Source of the DNA: Actinoplanes xinjiangensis
GTDB lineage: Bacteria; Actinomycetota; Actinomycetes; Mycobacteriales; Micromonosporaceae
Length of the DNA stretch: 64,000 nucleotides
Assembly (NCBI RefSeq): GCF_003148685.1
Contig: NZ_QGGR01000022.1
Location: 97,460-161,459 of the forward strand
Direction: 5' to 3'
The translations under genes and the position numbers were made by a program. Shown piece after piece: positions 25,052 through 32,615 of this stretch; position 1 is the stretch's first letter; the number at the start of each line of letters is the position of its first letter. The notes beneath the pieces were generated by a model, which ran no database searches, had not been told where the DNA came from, and saw only the letters and a list, made by a program, of their open reading frames with translations.

Positions 25052-25893
25052 CGCCCGGTCGACGGCCTCGCCCGGCCGATCCCGGTCAGCCGGGCCAGAC
25101 CGAACAGGGCCAGCAGGATGCCGACACCGCCGACGCCGTACCAGGGCAGCGACACACCCTGGTCGGCGCGGCCGCCGTCACCGCTGGGCACGCCGCCCGG
25201 GGCCGAGTGCAGCCCGTCGACGGTCTGCGCGACGATGTCCAGTGTCTTGTCCTCGGCCGACCCGATCGCGTACACGATGGTCGCGGTGCCCTCCTTGAGG
25301 TCGAGGTCGGCCGGGCCGAGCACCCGGGTCTGCGTGCCGGCCAGCACCACGTCGGCCTCGACGGATCCGGCGTCGACGTCGGCCTTCGCCTCCTTCGGGT
25401 TGGTGAGGCCCTCGAAGACCGGCTGGCCACCGGCGCGCACGTCCACGGCCGGTGCCGCCGCCGTGTGCCGCACGATCAGGCGGGCCTTGCCGGCGGCGAG
25501 CTTGCCGGTGTCGTTGACGAACGGCGTCAGCCCCGGTTTGCCGTCCGCGCTCAGGTGCGCGACCAGGCTGAGGTTCGCGCCGCCGGGGATCTCGGCGTCG
25601 TCGACGGTCAGCAGCGCGTCGCCGATCGCGTCGCCGGGCTTGGTCAGCGCGATGTCGTACTGCCCGGCCGGCAGGGTCAGCGGGCCGGCGACCTTGCCCG
25701 GCTGGAAGTCCGGGATGGTCTTCTCGCCGTTGACGTAGACGTCCACCGGCTGCGCCGGGATGCCGTGCACGACCGACACCTGCGAGTCGGCCGCGGCCTG
25801 CGCGGGCAGGGCGGCGAAGGTCCCGGCGGCGCCGAACGCGATCATGGTCACGGCTCCCACCGTGGCCGTGCGGCGAAGGTGCGATGTACGCAT
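25048..25893 (-). CDS. Secreted DUF4397 surface protein with C-terminal anchor
   Basis: 281 residues. The signal peptide ends LPAQAAADS. A DUF4397 beta-sandwich region follows (about 35-235; SQVSVVHGIPAQPVDVYVNGE, LTLPAGQYDIAL, then a second half from ARLIVRHTAAAPAVDVRAGG). A Gly-rich linker, a hydrophobic helix (GVGGVGILLALFGLARL) and a basic tail (GRARPSTGR) complete it. LPWYG precedes the helix where a sorting motif would be, but it is not LPxTG. The protein is therefore either a non-canonical sortase substrate or simply membrane-anchored. It is transcribed with the sortase and divergent from the ECF sigma factor. Confidence 0.9.
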   Translation of the reverse strand: MRTSHLRRTATVGAVTMIAFGAAGTFAALPAQAAADSQVSVVHGIPAQPVDVYVNGEKTIPDFQPGKVAGPLTLPAGQYDIALTKPGDAIGDALLTVDDAEIPGGANLSLVAHLSADGKPGLTPFVNDTGKLAAGKARLIVRHTAAAPAVDVRAGGQPVFEGLTNPKEAKADVDAGSVEADVVLAGTQTRVLGPADLDLKEGTATIVYAIGSAEDKTLDIVAQTVDGLHSAPGGVPSGDGGRADQGVSLPWYGVGGVGILLALFGLARLTGIGRARPSTGR

Positions 25894-25954
25894 CGGTGCT
25901 CCTCAAGCGATCGTCGTGGATTCGGTACGCCCGTTCCTTCGCTCGCCCGGCCGG

Positions 25955-25997
25955 CCGTGGATGCGGTGGAGGAAGAAAAATATCGGTGCATCCACGG
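25955..25997. promoter_or_regulatory. Inverted repeat in sigma-factor/DUF4397 divergent region
   Basis: A perfect 10-bp inverted repeat, CCGTGGATGC and GCATCCACGG, separated by 23 bases that include an A-rich stretch (GAAGAAAAATAT). It lies between the divergent DUF4397 (start 25893) and sigma factor (start 26050) genes. It may be an operator for either gene or a leader hairpin of the sigma-factor mRNA. Confidence 0.5.
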
Positions 25998-26049
25998 AGG
26001 CGTCGCCGAGCGAAGAACTGGGGAGAACACATGCGCGGAAGGGAGGTCG

Positions 26050-26628
26050 ATGAGCTCCGACGACGAACTCGCCGAGCGGTTACGCGCCGGCGACGAGAAG
26101 GCATTGCGTACGGCGTACGAGCGGCACGGCGCTGCGGTGCTGTATCTGGCTCAGCGGCTGCTGGGCAACCGGGCCGACGCCGAGGACGTGACGCAGGTGA
26201 CGTTCGTGGCGGCGTGGACCGGCCGCGACGGCTACGACCCGCAGCGCGGCACTCTGCTGAGCTGGCTGCTCGGCATCGCGCGGCGCAAGGTGGTGGACCG
26301 GTTGCGGTCGGCGGCCCGCGACGACCGCGCCACCGAGACGGTACGAACCCAGCTCGCCCCGTCGGACGACCGGGAGACCCCGGAGCGGATCGTCGACCGG
26401 CTGGTCGTCGCCGACGAGCTGGGCCGGTTGCCGGAGGAACAACGCCGCACGCTGGAGCTGGCGTTCTACGACGACCTGACCCATCCACAGATATCGGCCG
26501 TGACCGGGTTGCCCCTCGGTACGGTCAAGAGCCATATCCGGCGTGGAATGGCCAGCCTGCGACGTCGTTGGGAGGTGGACGGTGCAGCATTTGGATCCCG
26601 ATCGGCTGGTCCTTCTCGCGCTCTCTGA
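26050..26628 (+). CDS. ECF-type RNA polymerase sigma factor (SigK-like)
   Basis: 192 residues from the ATG at 26050, with GGGAGG just upstream. Region 2 is LRAGDEKALRTAYERHGAAVLYLAQRLLGNRADAEDVTQVTFVAAW. Region 4 is LPEEQRRTLELAFYDDLTHPQISAVTGLPLGTVKSHIRRGMASLRRRW. Its last 47 bases overlap the GTG-started anti-sigma gene, giving translational coupling. The partner type (zinc-finger plus RskA domain) and the sequence suggest the SigK/ECF19 group. The divergent sortase/DUF4397 operon is a plausible target, as SigK-type factors often control neighbouring cell-surface genes. This is inference. Confidence 0.92.
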   Translation: MSSDDELAERLRAGDEKALRTAYERHGAAVLYLAQRLLGNRADAEDVTQVTFVAAWTGRDGYDPQRGTLLSWLLGIARRKVVDRLRSAARDDRATETVRTQLAPSDDRETPERIVDRLVVADELGRLPEEQRRTLELAFYDDLTHPQISAVTGLPLGTVKSHIRRGMASLRRRWEVDGAAFGSRSAGPSRAL

Positions 26629-27295
26629 GGAGCAGGAGGAGTTGACCGAGTCGGATCACCTGGCGCAGTGTGCCGGCTGCCGGCGTGACCTCGACGAGTT
26701 CCGGGAGGTGGCCGGGTTGGGGGCTGAGTGCCAGGACGTCCACGATCTGCCGCCGCCACCGGAACGCCTCTGGCGAGCGATAGAGAGCGACATCGGCCGT
26801 ACCCGGGTGAGGGAGGCGCCGGTCACCGACCTCGCCGAGCGCCGCATCCACCGCAAGCCGTCTCGCCGGTGGGCGCCGTTGATCGCCGCCGCGGCGGCCG
26901 CGGTCCTCGCGATCGCCGGCACCGTGACGATCGACCGTGTGCTCGACGGGCGCAGGACGGAGACGGTGACCGCCCGGGCCACCCTGTCGCCGTTGCCGAC
27001 GGTGTCGGCGGACGCGCGGGGCAGCGTGCGGGTGCTGGCCGACGGGGAAATGGAGATCGACGTCAGCAACCTGCCGCTGACCACCGGATTCCATGAGGTG
27101 TGGCTGCTCGACCCGGACGATCCGACGAAGATGGTGGCGCTGGGCAACCTGTCCGATCGGCCGCGGGTGGTGCTCCCGGTGCCGCCGGGCACCGATCTGA
27201 ACCGGTTCCGGCTGGTCGACGTCAGTGACGAGCCGCACGACGGCAACGCCACCCATTCCGGCAACAGCCTGTTGCGGGGGACGTTGACGAGCTGA
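26582..27295 (+). CDS. Anti-sigma factor, RskA type with zinc-finger domain
   Basis: 237 residues from a GTG at 26582, preceded by GGGAGG. The N-terminal zinc-binding anti-sigma domain has the HxxxCxxC motif in SDHLAQCAGCRRDLDEF. One membrane helix (about 98-120, RWAPLIAAAAAAVLAIAGTVTI) is followed by an extracytoplasmic RskA domain (GSVRVLADGEMEIDVSNLPLTTGFHEVWLLDPDDPTKMVALGNL). It should hold the cognate sigma factor at the membrane until regulated proteolysis. It is the last gene of the operon and is followed by a terminator hairpin. Confidence 0.92.
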   Translation: MQHLDPDRLVLLALSEEQEELTESDHLAQCAGCRRDLDEFREVAGLGAECQDVHDLPPPPERLWRAIESDIGRTRVREAPVTDLAERRIHRKPSRRWAPLIAAAAAAVLAIAGTVTIDRVLDGRRTETVTARATLSPLPTVSADARGSVRVLADGEMEIDVSNLPLTTGFHEVWLLDPDDPTKMVALGNLSDRPRVVLPVPPGTDLNRFRLVDVSDEPHDGNATHSGNSLLRGTLTS

Positions 27296-27311
27296 CCCAT
27301 CAGGGGGCGGG

Positions 27312-27347
27312 AGCGGAGGCGGTGACCGGACGGTCACTGCCTCCGCT
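27312..27347. terminator. Terminator hairpin after anti-sigma gene
   Basis: A 16-bp stem with one G-T-type mismatch (AGCGGAGGC, GTGACC / GGTCAC, GCCTCCGCT) and a four-base loop starts 17 bases after the anti-sigma stop. It separates the operon from the promoter of the GH16 gene. Confidence 0.78.
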
Positions 27348-27366
27348 GTCATATCGAAATTCATTA

Positions 27367-27406
27367 TTGACTTGCTGTCGTGACGGTCGTAATTTTCATC
27401 GATAAC
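27367..27406 (+). promoter_or_regulatory. Promoter and putative operator of GH16-CBM gene
   Basis: The -35 box TTGACT (27367-27372), a 17-base spacer and the -10 box TAATTT (27390-27395) form a near-consensus housekeeping promoter. The segment 27385-27406, reading GGTCGTAATTTTCATCGA then TAAC, overlaps the -10. It recurs with a single difference upstream of the sugar-uptake operon (44633-44654, opposite strand), with the same -35 box and spacing there. The shared block suggests common control, probably by a repressor. Confidence 0.8.
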
Positions 27407-27488
27407 AAGCTTTAATGAAAAGGATGGTCACGCGACGCCGGCCGGGGGCGGCGGCCCGCCCATCCCTTCCCCCGGGAGGACCCGGCCC

Positions 27489-28652
27489 ATGTCCATCGGT
27501 AAACGCCTGTTCGGCGGCGCCGCGGCAACGGTCCTGGCGGCCGTCGGCGTGGTCGCTGTGAACGTCGGCACCGCAGCCGCCGCCGATTGCGGCTACCTGT
27601 TCGACGACTTCCACTACACCTCCTCAGCGGACCCGGCCCTCACCGCCAACGGCTGGACACCGCGCAGCTACCAGGGCGGACCCGGGGTACCCGGGGCCAA
27701 CTGGTCGCCGAACGCGATCACCTTCCCCACGAACGCCGGGCAGAAGGTGCTGCAACTGACCGCCTCCACCGACGGCACCGCCGCCGGGACCAGCCACGCC
27801 GAGCTCTACTCCACACAGAAGCGCTACCTGGAGGGCACCTACGCCAGCCGGGTCCGGTTCACCGACGCACCGGTCAGCGGCAACGACGGCGACCACATCA
27901 ACCAGACGTTCTTCACGATCAGCCCGCTCAACGGCGACCTCGACCCCACCTACAGCGAACTCGACATCTCCGAGTACCTCCCGAACGGCGGCTGGGGCGA
28001 GACCGGGCCGATCAACTACCAGACCACCTGGTACACCTACCGCAACGAGCCGTGGTATGCCGACAACCTGCACTCCGAACAGCGGTCGAGCCTGGACGGC
28101 TGGCACGACCTGGTCGCGCAGGTCGCCGACGGCCACGTCGTCTACTTCATCGACGGTGTCCAGGTCGGCGACCACGGCGGCAAGTTCTTCCCCCGCCAGA
28201 CGATGACCATCAACTGGAACCTGTGGTTCATCGACACCGCCACCCACACCGGCGGCCTGTCCACCTACATCGAGCAGGTCGACTGGGTGCTGTTCGCCAA
28301 GAACCAGGTGCTCAGCCCGGCGCAGGTGGGCTCGCAGACCGCGTCGTACCGGACCGCCGGGACCCGCTTCACCGACACGGTAGCCACCTCCGGCCCGTGC
28401 ACCGGCCCGTCGACACCGAACTCACCGCCACCCTCGCCGTCGACGCCGGCCGGCAACTGCTCGAGCGCCCCGAACTGGCAGTTCGGCTCGGTCTACACCG
28501 CCGGCAACACGGTCAGACACGAGAAGAGCAGGTACGGCGACCCGTCCGGCCCGAAGTCGGGTGACGGCGTGCACCTGTGGAAGGCCCGGTACTGGACGCA
28601 GGGTTCGGAGCCCGGCTGGACCGAGCAGTGGCAGGACCTCGGCCGCTGCTGA
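27489..28652 (+). CDS. Secreted GH16-like glycoside hydrolase with CBM5/12
   Basis: 387 residues. A signal peptide (MSIGKRLFGGAAATVLAAVGVVAVN...AAAAD) precedes a concanavalin-like catalytic domain to about residue 285. It carries the GH16-type motif ExDxxE in SELDISEYL (Glu157, Asp159, Glu162) and aromatic-rich strands (WYTYRNEPWY, TINWNLWFID). After a Pro/Ser/Thr linker (NSPPPSPSTPAG), residues 325-387 form a chitin-binding CBM5/12 (APNWQFGSVYTAGNTVRHE, LWKARYWTQGSEPG, WQDLGRC). It acts outside the cell on a beta-glucan or chitin-containing polymer. The promoter shared with the Das-like operon links it to amino-sugar uptake. Confidence 0.85.
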   Translation: MSIGKRLFGGAAATVLAAVGVVAVNVGTAAAADCGYLFDDFHYTSSADPALTANGWTPRSYQGGPGVPGANWSPNAITFPTNAGQKVLQLTASTDGTAAGTSHAELYSTQKRYLEGTYASRVRFTDAPVSGNDGDHINQTFFTISPLNGDLDPTYSELDISEYLPNGGWGETGPINYQTTWYTYRNEPWYADNLHSEQRSSLDGWHDLVAQVADGHVVYFIDGVQVGDHGGKFFPRQTMTINWNLWFIDTATHTGGLSTYIEQVDWVLFAKNQVLSPAQVGSQTASYRTAGTRFTDTVATSGPCTGPSTPNSPPPSPSTPAGNCSSAPNWQFGSVYTAGNTVRHEKSRYGDPSGPKSGDGVHLWKARYWTQGSEPGWTEQWQDLGRC

Positions 28653-28662
28653 CCCGCGACGA

Positions 28663-28709
28663 GAGTGGGGTCGGCTCACCTCACCGACAGCGGTGCAGCG
28701 GCCCCACTC
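28663..28709. terminator. Possible terminator between convergent genes
   Basis: GAGTGGGG (28663-28670) can pair with CCCCACTC (28702-28709), with a smaller internal TCGG/CCGA stem. It lies just beyond the GH16 stop and before the end of the convergent membrane hydrolase gene. The stem is weaker than the other terminators in this window. Confidence 0.4.
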
Positions 28710-28751
28710 CCCCTCCCGGCGGCCGGTCCGACCGACCTCCTGACGAACCGG

Positions 28752-29993
28752 TCACTCGCCGGTCAGCACGTCCTCGCGGGGCGGGATCCATGGCGCGGGC
28801 AGTTGCGGGCACTCGTCCTGGGACGGGCCGACCCGTACCTCGGCCATGCCGAGTTCGGCCTCGCGGTCGTAGCGCAGATCACCGACCACCCACGCGTCGC
28901 CCTGTTGCACGGCCCACGGTGCGCGGGCGAACTGCATCAGCGCGGCGACCGCGCAGTAGTCACCGGCCAGCGACGGCAGCAGGCTCACCGGGATCGCCAG
29001 TTCGCCGTCCCAGACGATCTCGTCGGTCGAGGGCACGGTGACGGGCACGAGCGGCGCGGTCCGTTCGGCGCCGGACGGGAACAGCTGCGCGCACCGGGCG
29101 GCCGGGATCCAGCCGGGCGCCAGCGAATGGAAGCCCCGGCGCAGGAGGTACTGGTCGGCGGTCGTCTGCACGGCCAGCAACTCCCGGCACACCGGGTCGG
29201 CCGGCATCGGGGTCAGCACCACGTCGAGGGTGCGGGCCTGCGGGAACCGGTCGGCCAGCAGCGCCTCGATGCGGCTCTCCGCGGTCCGGGTGGTGACGAC
29301 GAAGGTGGCGGTCAGCGCCAGCCAGGCGGCGATGCCGGCGCCGAGCGCCACCCTCGCGGGAGCGAATCGGCTCAGCGCCGCGAGGCCGGCGACGAGGACG
29401 GTCAGCAGGGCGGCGAACGCCAGGGGTACGAACCCGGTGAACCAGCTCAGCCCGAGGCCGGCCGCCAGCACCACCGCGATCAGGACCCGCCCGATCCGGC
29501 TCGGCAGCACGAACAGCAACGTGGCGGCGCAGGCCCACAGCAGCGGCTCGACGATGAACACCGAGTCGCCGTAATACCAGTGGTCGTCGACCGGCCAGAA
29601 CGGGTGGACCCCGTAACTGTTGGTGAAGTCGAGCCCGATGTGCAGCAGGGTCGCCAGCACCGACAGCCCGGCCAGGAACCAGGAGTCGGCCGCCGACGGT
29701 GTGATCCCGCGGCGCCGCCACCACAGCCGCACCGCCACGAACAGCAGCAGGGACAAGCCGAGCGCGCCCGGGACGGTGTGGGTGTGGCCGCGATGGTGCA
29801 GCAGGTAGTCCAGGGTGCTGCCGGCCCACGTGGTGTAGATGACGTCGGCGTCGGGCAGGTTGCCGCCGACCGCCATCACGGTGATCGCCACGGCCCGCCG
29901 GCCGCGGTCCCCGAGCACCGTCGACGGCGGCAGCGACCGGTGGACAGTCTCCGCGACCAGGACGCTGATCAGCGTGTGCGTCAGGTTGTCCAC
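28752..29993 (-). CDS. Membrane-bound metal-dependent hydrolase, YdjM/DUF457 family
   Basis: 413 residues. It starts with the family signature MDNLTHTLISVLVAE, followed by GGNLPDADVIY, HHRGHTHT and HIGLDFTNSYGVHPFWPVDDHWYYGDSVFI, which supply His and Asp ligands. Seven or eight membrane helices alternate with these motifs. The C-terminal 170 residues form a soluble domain (FPQARTLDVVLTPMPADPVCRELLAVQTT...). It is an integral membrane protein of unknown substrate; the family includes LexA-regulated YdjM and phospholipase-C-like hydrolases. Confidence 0.88.
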   Translation of the reverse strand: MDNLTHTLISVLVAETVHRSLPPSTVLGDRGRRAVAITVMAVGGNLPDADVIYTTWAGSTLDYLLHHRGHTHTVPGALGLSLLLFVAVRLWWRRRGITPSAADSWFLAGLSVLATLLHIGLDFTNSYGVHPFWPVDDHWYYGDSVFIVEPLLWACAATLLFVLPSRIGRVLIAVVLAAGLGLSWFTGFVPLAFAALLTVLVAGLAALSRFAPARVALGAGIAAWLALTATFVVTTRTAESRIEALLADRFPQARTLDVVLTPMPADPVCRELLAVQTTADQYLLRRGFHSLAPGWIPAARCAQLFPSGAERTAPLVPVTVPSTDEIVWDGELAIPVSLLPSLAGDYCAVAALMQFARAPWAVQQGDAWVVGDLRYDREAELGMAEVRVGPSQDECPQLPAPWIPPREDVLTGE

Positions 29994-30004
29994 GTCCGGA
30001 GATC

Positions 30005-30391
30005 CTACTGACGCGACGCCTCCTGCTGGATCCGGGGGAACTGGGCGGCCATCGCCTCGGCCAGGGCGTTCGCGCCGGAGAGTGGGCGCACCATCACCAT
30101 GATGTCGTCGATCCTGCCGTCCTCGTCGAGGTGCAGGAAGTCGCAGCCGGTCAGGGCCTTGCCGTCGATCTCGGCCTCGAAGACCAGCGCATGGTTGCGG
30201 CCGTCGGCGATCTCCCGGACGTACCGGAAATTCTCGAAGACCCGCATCGCGCCGCGCAGGATCGCGGCGGTGAGAGCCTTGCCGGGGTACGGCTTGAACG
30301 CGACCGGGCTGGTGAACACGACGTCGTCGGCCAGCAGCCCCTCGATCGCGTCGGTGTCCCGGGCCTCGACCGCCTGACGGAACGGGTGCAT
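30005..30391 (-). CDS. SnoaL-like nuclear transport factor 2 family protein
   Basis: 128 residues from the ATG at 30391, chosen for AAGGAGGACGT immediately upstream; an ATG at 30430 is in frame. It is a one-domain alpha+beta barrel: MHPFRQAVEARDTDAIEGLLADDVVFTSP, strands RNHALVFEAEIDG, and DFLHLDEDGRIDDIMVMVRP. It is probably a small-molecule isomerase or binding protein. It is divergent from the FAD monooxygenase with about 60 bases between starts, so joint control in aromatic or secondary metabolism is possible. Confidence 0.85.
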   Translation of the reverse strand: MHPFRQAVEARDTDAIEGLLADDVVFTSPVAFKPYPGKALTAAILRGAMRVFENFRYVREIADGRNHALVFEAEIDGKALTGCDFLHLDEDGRIDDIMVMVRPLSGANALAEAMAAQFPRIQQEASRQ

Positions 30392-30451
30392 ACGTCCTCC
30401 TTGAAGATCAACAGCGTGGTCCATCGGCAACCATAACTAGGATCCGGTGGT

Positions 30452-31600
30452 GTGACGGTTCGAATCGCGATCCTCGGTGGGGGGATCGGTGGTCTCGCGA
30501 CGGCCGCCTTCCTGCGCCGTGCGGGGCTGCCCTGCACCGTGTACGAGCAGGCCGCGGCCCTGACCCAGGTCGGGGCGGGTCTGCTGGTGACGCCGAACGC
30601 GGCCCGCCTGCTCCGGCGGCTCGGCGTGTTCGACCGGCTGGAGGGGCACGTGCTGCGCCTGGACGTCGGCTGGGAGTTCCGCCGCTGGCAGGACGGCACC
30701 GTGCTGTCGTCGGAGGACCTCTCCACCGCATGCGCCGATCTGTACGGTGAGCACACCTGGACGATCCACCGGGCCGATCTGCTGCGCGCGCTGGTGTCGC
30801 AGGTGGACGACGTCCGGCTGGGTCACCGGTGTGTCGCCGTCGACGGCGGGCGGCTGCGGTTCGCCGGCGGGCACACCGTCGAGGCTGACGTGGTGATCGG
30901 CGCCGACGGGATCCACTCGATCGTGCGGGCGGCCCTGTTCGGCGCGACCCCGGCCACGTACTCCGGGCTGTGTGCCTTTCGCGCTCTCGTACCGTCCCGG
31001 ATCGCCCCTGATTTCGCGCGCCGCCCGGCGCAGACGCTGTGGATCGGTCCCGGCCGCCACCTGGTGCACTATCCGGTCGCCGCGGGCGGGCTGGTCAATC
31101 TGGTCGCGGTCGCGCCGGCCGGGGACTACACCGTGGAGTCGTGGACGGCCACCGCGACGGTCGGCGAGTTGCGGGCCGAGTTCGCCGGCTGGGATCCGCG
31201 GCTGACCGGCCTGATCGAGTCGGCGGCCACACTGGGCCGGTGGGCGCTGCTCGACCGGCCACCGCTGCCGCGCTGGTCGCAGGGTGCGACGACGCTGCTC
31301 GGTGACGCCGCCCATCCGATGTTCCCGTTCTACGCCCAGGGCGCCGCGCAGGCGATCGAGGACGCCGCGGTGCTGGCCCGCTGCCTCGCCGGGCACCACG
31401 ATCCGCAGGCGGCTCTGCGCGAGTACGAGGCGCTGCGGATTCCGCGCACCACCCGGTTGCAGCAGGTCAGTCACGCCCGGTCGGAGACCAACCATCTACC
31501 GGACGGACCGGCGCAACACCAGCGGGACGAGACGTTCGCGCAGCGCGATCCGCTGGTCGCCAACGGCTGGATCTACGGGTACGACGCGGAGGCGACCTGA
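30452..31600 (+). CDS. FAD-dependent monooxygenase (salicylate hydroxylase-like)
   Basis: 382 residues from a GTG at 30452. It has the Rossmann FAD motif ILGGGIGGLATAAFLRRAG, the DG motif ADVVIGADGIHSIVR and the GD motif TTLLGDAAHPMFPFYAQGAAQAIEDA. This is a class A flavoprotein hydroxylase that uses NAD(P)H and O2 to hydroxylate an aromatic ring. The convergent gene 17 bases away encodes an intradiol dioxygenase, so a short aromatic degradation route (hydroxylation, then ring cleavage) is plausible although the genes are not co-transcribed. Confidence 0.92.
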   Translation: MTVRIAILGGGIGGLATAAFLRRAGLPCTVYEQAAALTQVGAGLLVTPNAARLLRRLGVFDRLEGHVLRLDVGWEFRRWQDGTVLSSEDLSTACADLYGEHTWTIHRADLLRALVSQVDDVRLGHRCVAVDGGRLRFAGGHTVEADVVIGADGIHSIVRAALFGATPATYSGLCAFRALVPSRIAPDFARRPAQTLWIGPGRHLVHYPVAAGGLVNLVAVAPAGDYTVESWTATATVGELRAEFAGWDPRLTGLIESAATLGRWALLDRPPLPRWSQGATTLLGDAAHPMFPFYAQGAAQAIEDAAVLARCLAGHHDPQAALREYEALRIPRTTRLQQVSHARSETNHLPDGPAQHQRDETFAQRDPLVANGWIYGYDAEAT

Positions 31601-31617
31601 CCCCACCGGACGGGTTG

Positions 31618-32481
31618 TCAGGCCTCGCGGAGGGCGATGTCGAAGGTCAGGGCCTGGAACGGGTTGGCGAGCCCGATCCCGGCCGCGAGTTCCGGGTCGT
31701 CCACCTCGGGCACGGCACGGATCAGGCTGTCCTTGACGCCGAAGACGGCATCGGAATCCAGATAGGGCGAGCCGGCGACGAACACGTGGGTGGTGACCGA
31801 CTGGTGCCCGGGCGCCGACACGATGAAATGCAGGTGGGCGGGCCGGTTGGCGTGCCGTCCGGTGGCGGCCAGCAACTCGCCGACCGGGCCGTCCGACGGG
31901 ATCGGGTAGTGGCGGGGCACCACCGACCGGAACCGGTACCGGCCCTGGTCGTCGGCGGTGAACAGGCCGCGCAGGTTGCCGGGCGGCTGGACGCCGGGCT
32001 GCTGCACGTCGTAGAAGCCGTCCTCGCCGGCCTGCCACACGTCCAGGACCGCACCGGGCAGCGGCCGCCCGCCGGCCCCGGTGACCTGCCCGGACACCAG
32101 GCACGGGGTGCCCTTGTGGTCGAGGCTGATGTCGTCGCCGAGGGCGCGCACCGGTGAGGCCGTGACGTGGAAGGGGCCGAGCACGGTGGACTCCGTCGAG
32201 GTGCCGCCGGTCCGGTGGTTGATCGTCTCGACCAGCATGGACACCCCGAGCACGTCGGAGAGCAGGATGAACTCCTGGCGTACGCCGTCGCACATCTGCC
32301 CGGTCCGGGTGAGGAAGTCGATCGCGGCCGCCCACTCCCCCTCGGTGAGTTCGACGTCCTTGACGAAGGCGTGCAGGTGCCGCACCAGGGAGGTGAGGAC
32401 GTCCCGTAGCCGTGGGTCGGTGGTGGCGGCGAAACTGGCGGCGACCACGTCGGCCGAGCGTTCCTCGCTGAACAGCTCCAT
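31618..32481 (-). CDS. Intradiol dioxygenase (hydroxyquinol/catechol 1,2-dioxygenase type)
   Basis: 287 residues from the ATG at 32481, nine bases after GAGGGG; a TTG at 32490 would lack spacing. The N-terminal helical linker domain typical of catechol dioxygenases (RLRDVLTSLVRHLHAFVKDVELTEGEW) is followed by the catalytic sandwich with STVLGPFHV. Non-haem Fe(III) ligands are in GFYDVQQ (Tyr), RHYPIP (Tyr) and RPAHLHFIVSAPGH (two His). It cleaves a catechol or benzenetriol ring to a muconate-type product. The Thr/Ser-rich STES before LGPFHV resembles hydroxyquinol dioxygenases more than catechol ones. Confidence 0.92.
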   Translation of the reverse strand: MELFSEERSADVVAASFAATTDPRLRDVLTSLVRHLHAFVKDVELTEGEWAAAIDFLTRTGQMCDGVRQEFILLSDVLGVSMLVETINHRTGGTSTESTVLGPFHVTASPVRALGDDISLDHKGTPCLVSGQVTGAGGRPLPGAVLDVWQAGEDGFYDVQQPGVQPPGNLRGLFTADDQGRYRFRSVVPRHYPIPSDGPVGELLAATGRHANRPAHLHFIVSAPGHQSVTTHVFVAGSPYLDSDAVFGVKDSLIRAVPEVDDPELAAGIGLANPFQALTFDIALREA

Positions 32482-32615
32482 GTTCGTCAACCCCTCCGGT
32501 GCACCTCACGCTAGTGATCCTGGAACAGCGGCAGCGCCCTGGGTCTCCACCTCGTCACGGGGGCGCGGCAGGTCGATCGGCACCTCCGGCACGCCGGCCG
32601 GCCCTTTGCGGACGG

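Noticed and set aside
25048..25130. Classical LPxTG sorting signal in the DUF4397 protein
   Set aside because: The residues before the C-terminal helix are LPWYG; no LPxTG-like variant with Thr is present, so only a possible non-canonical signal is reported.
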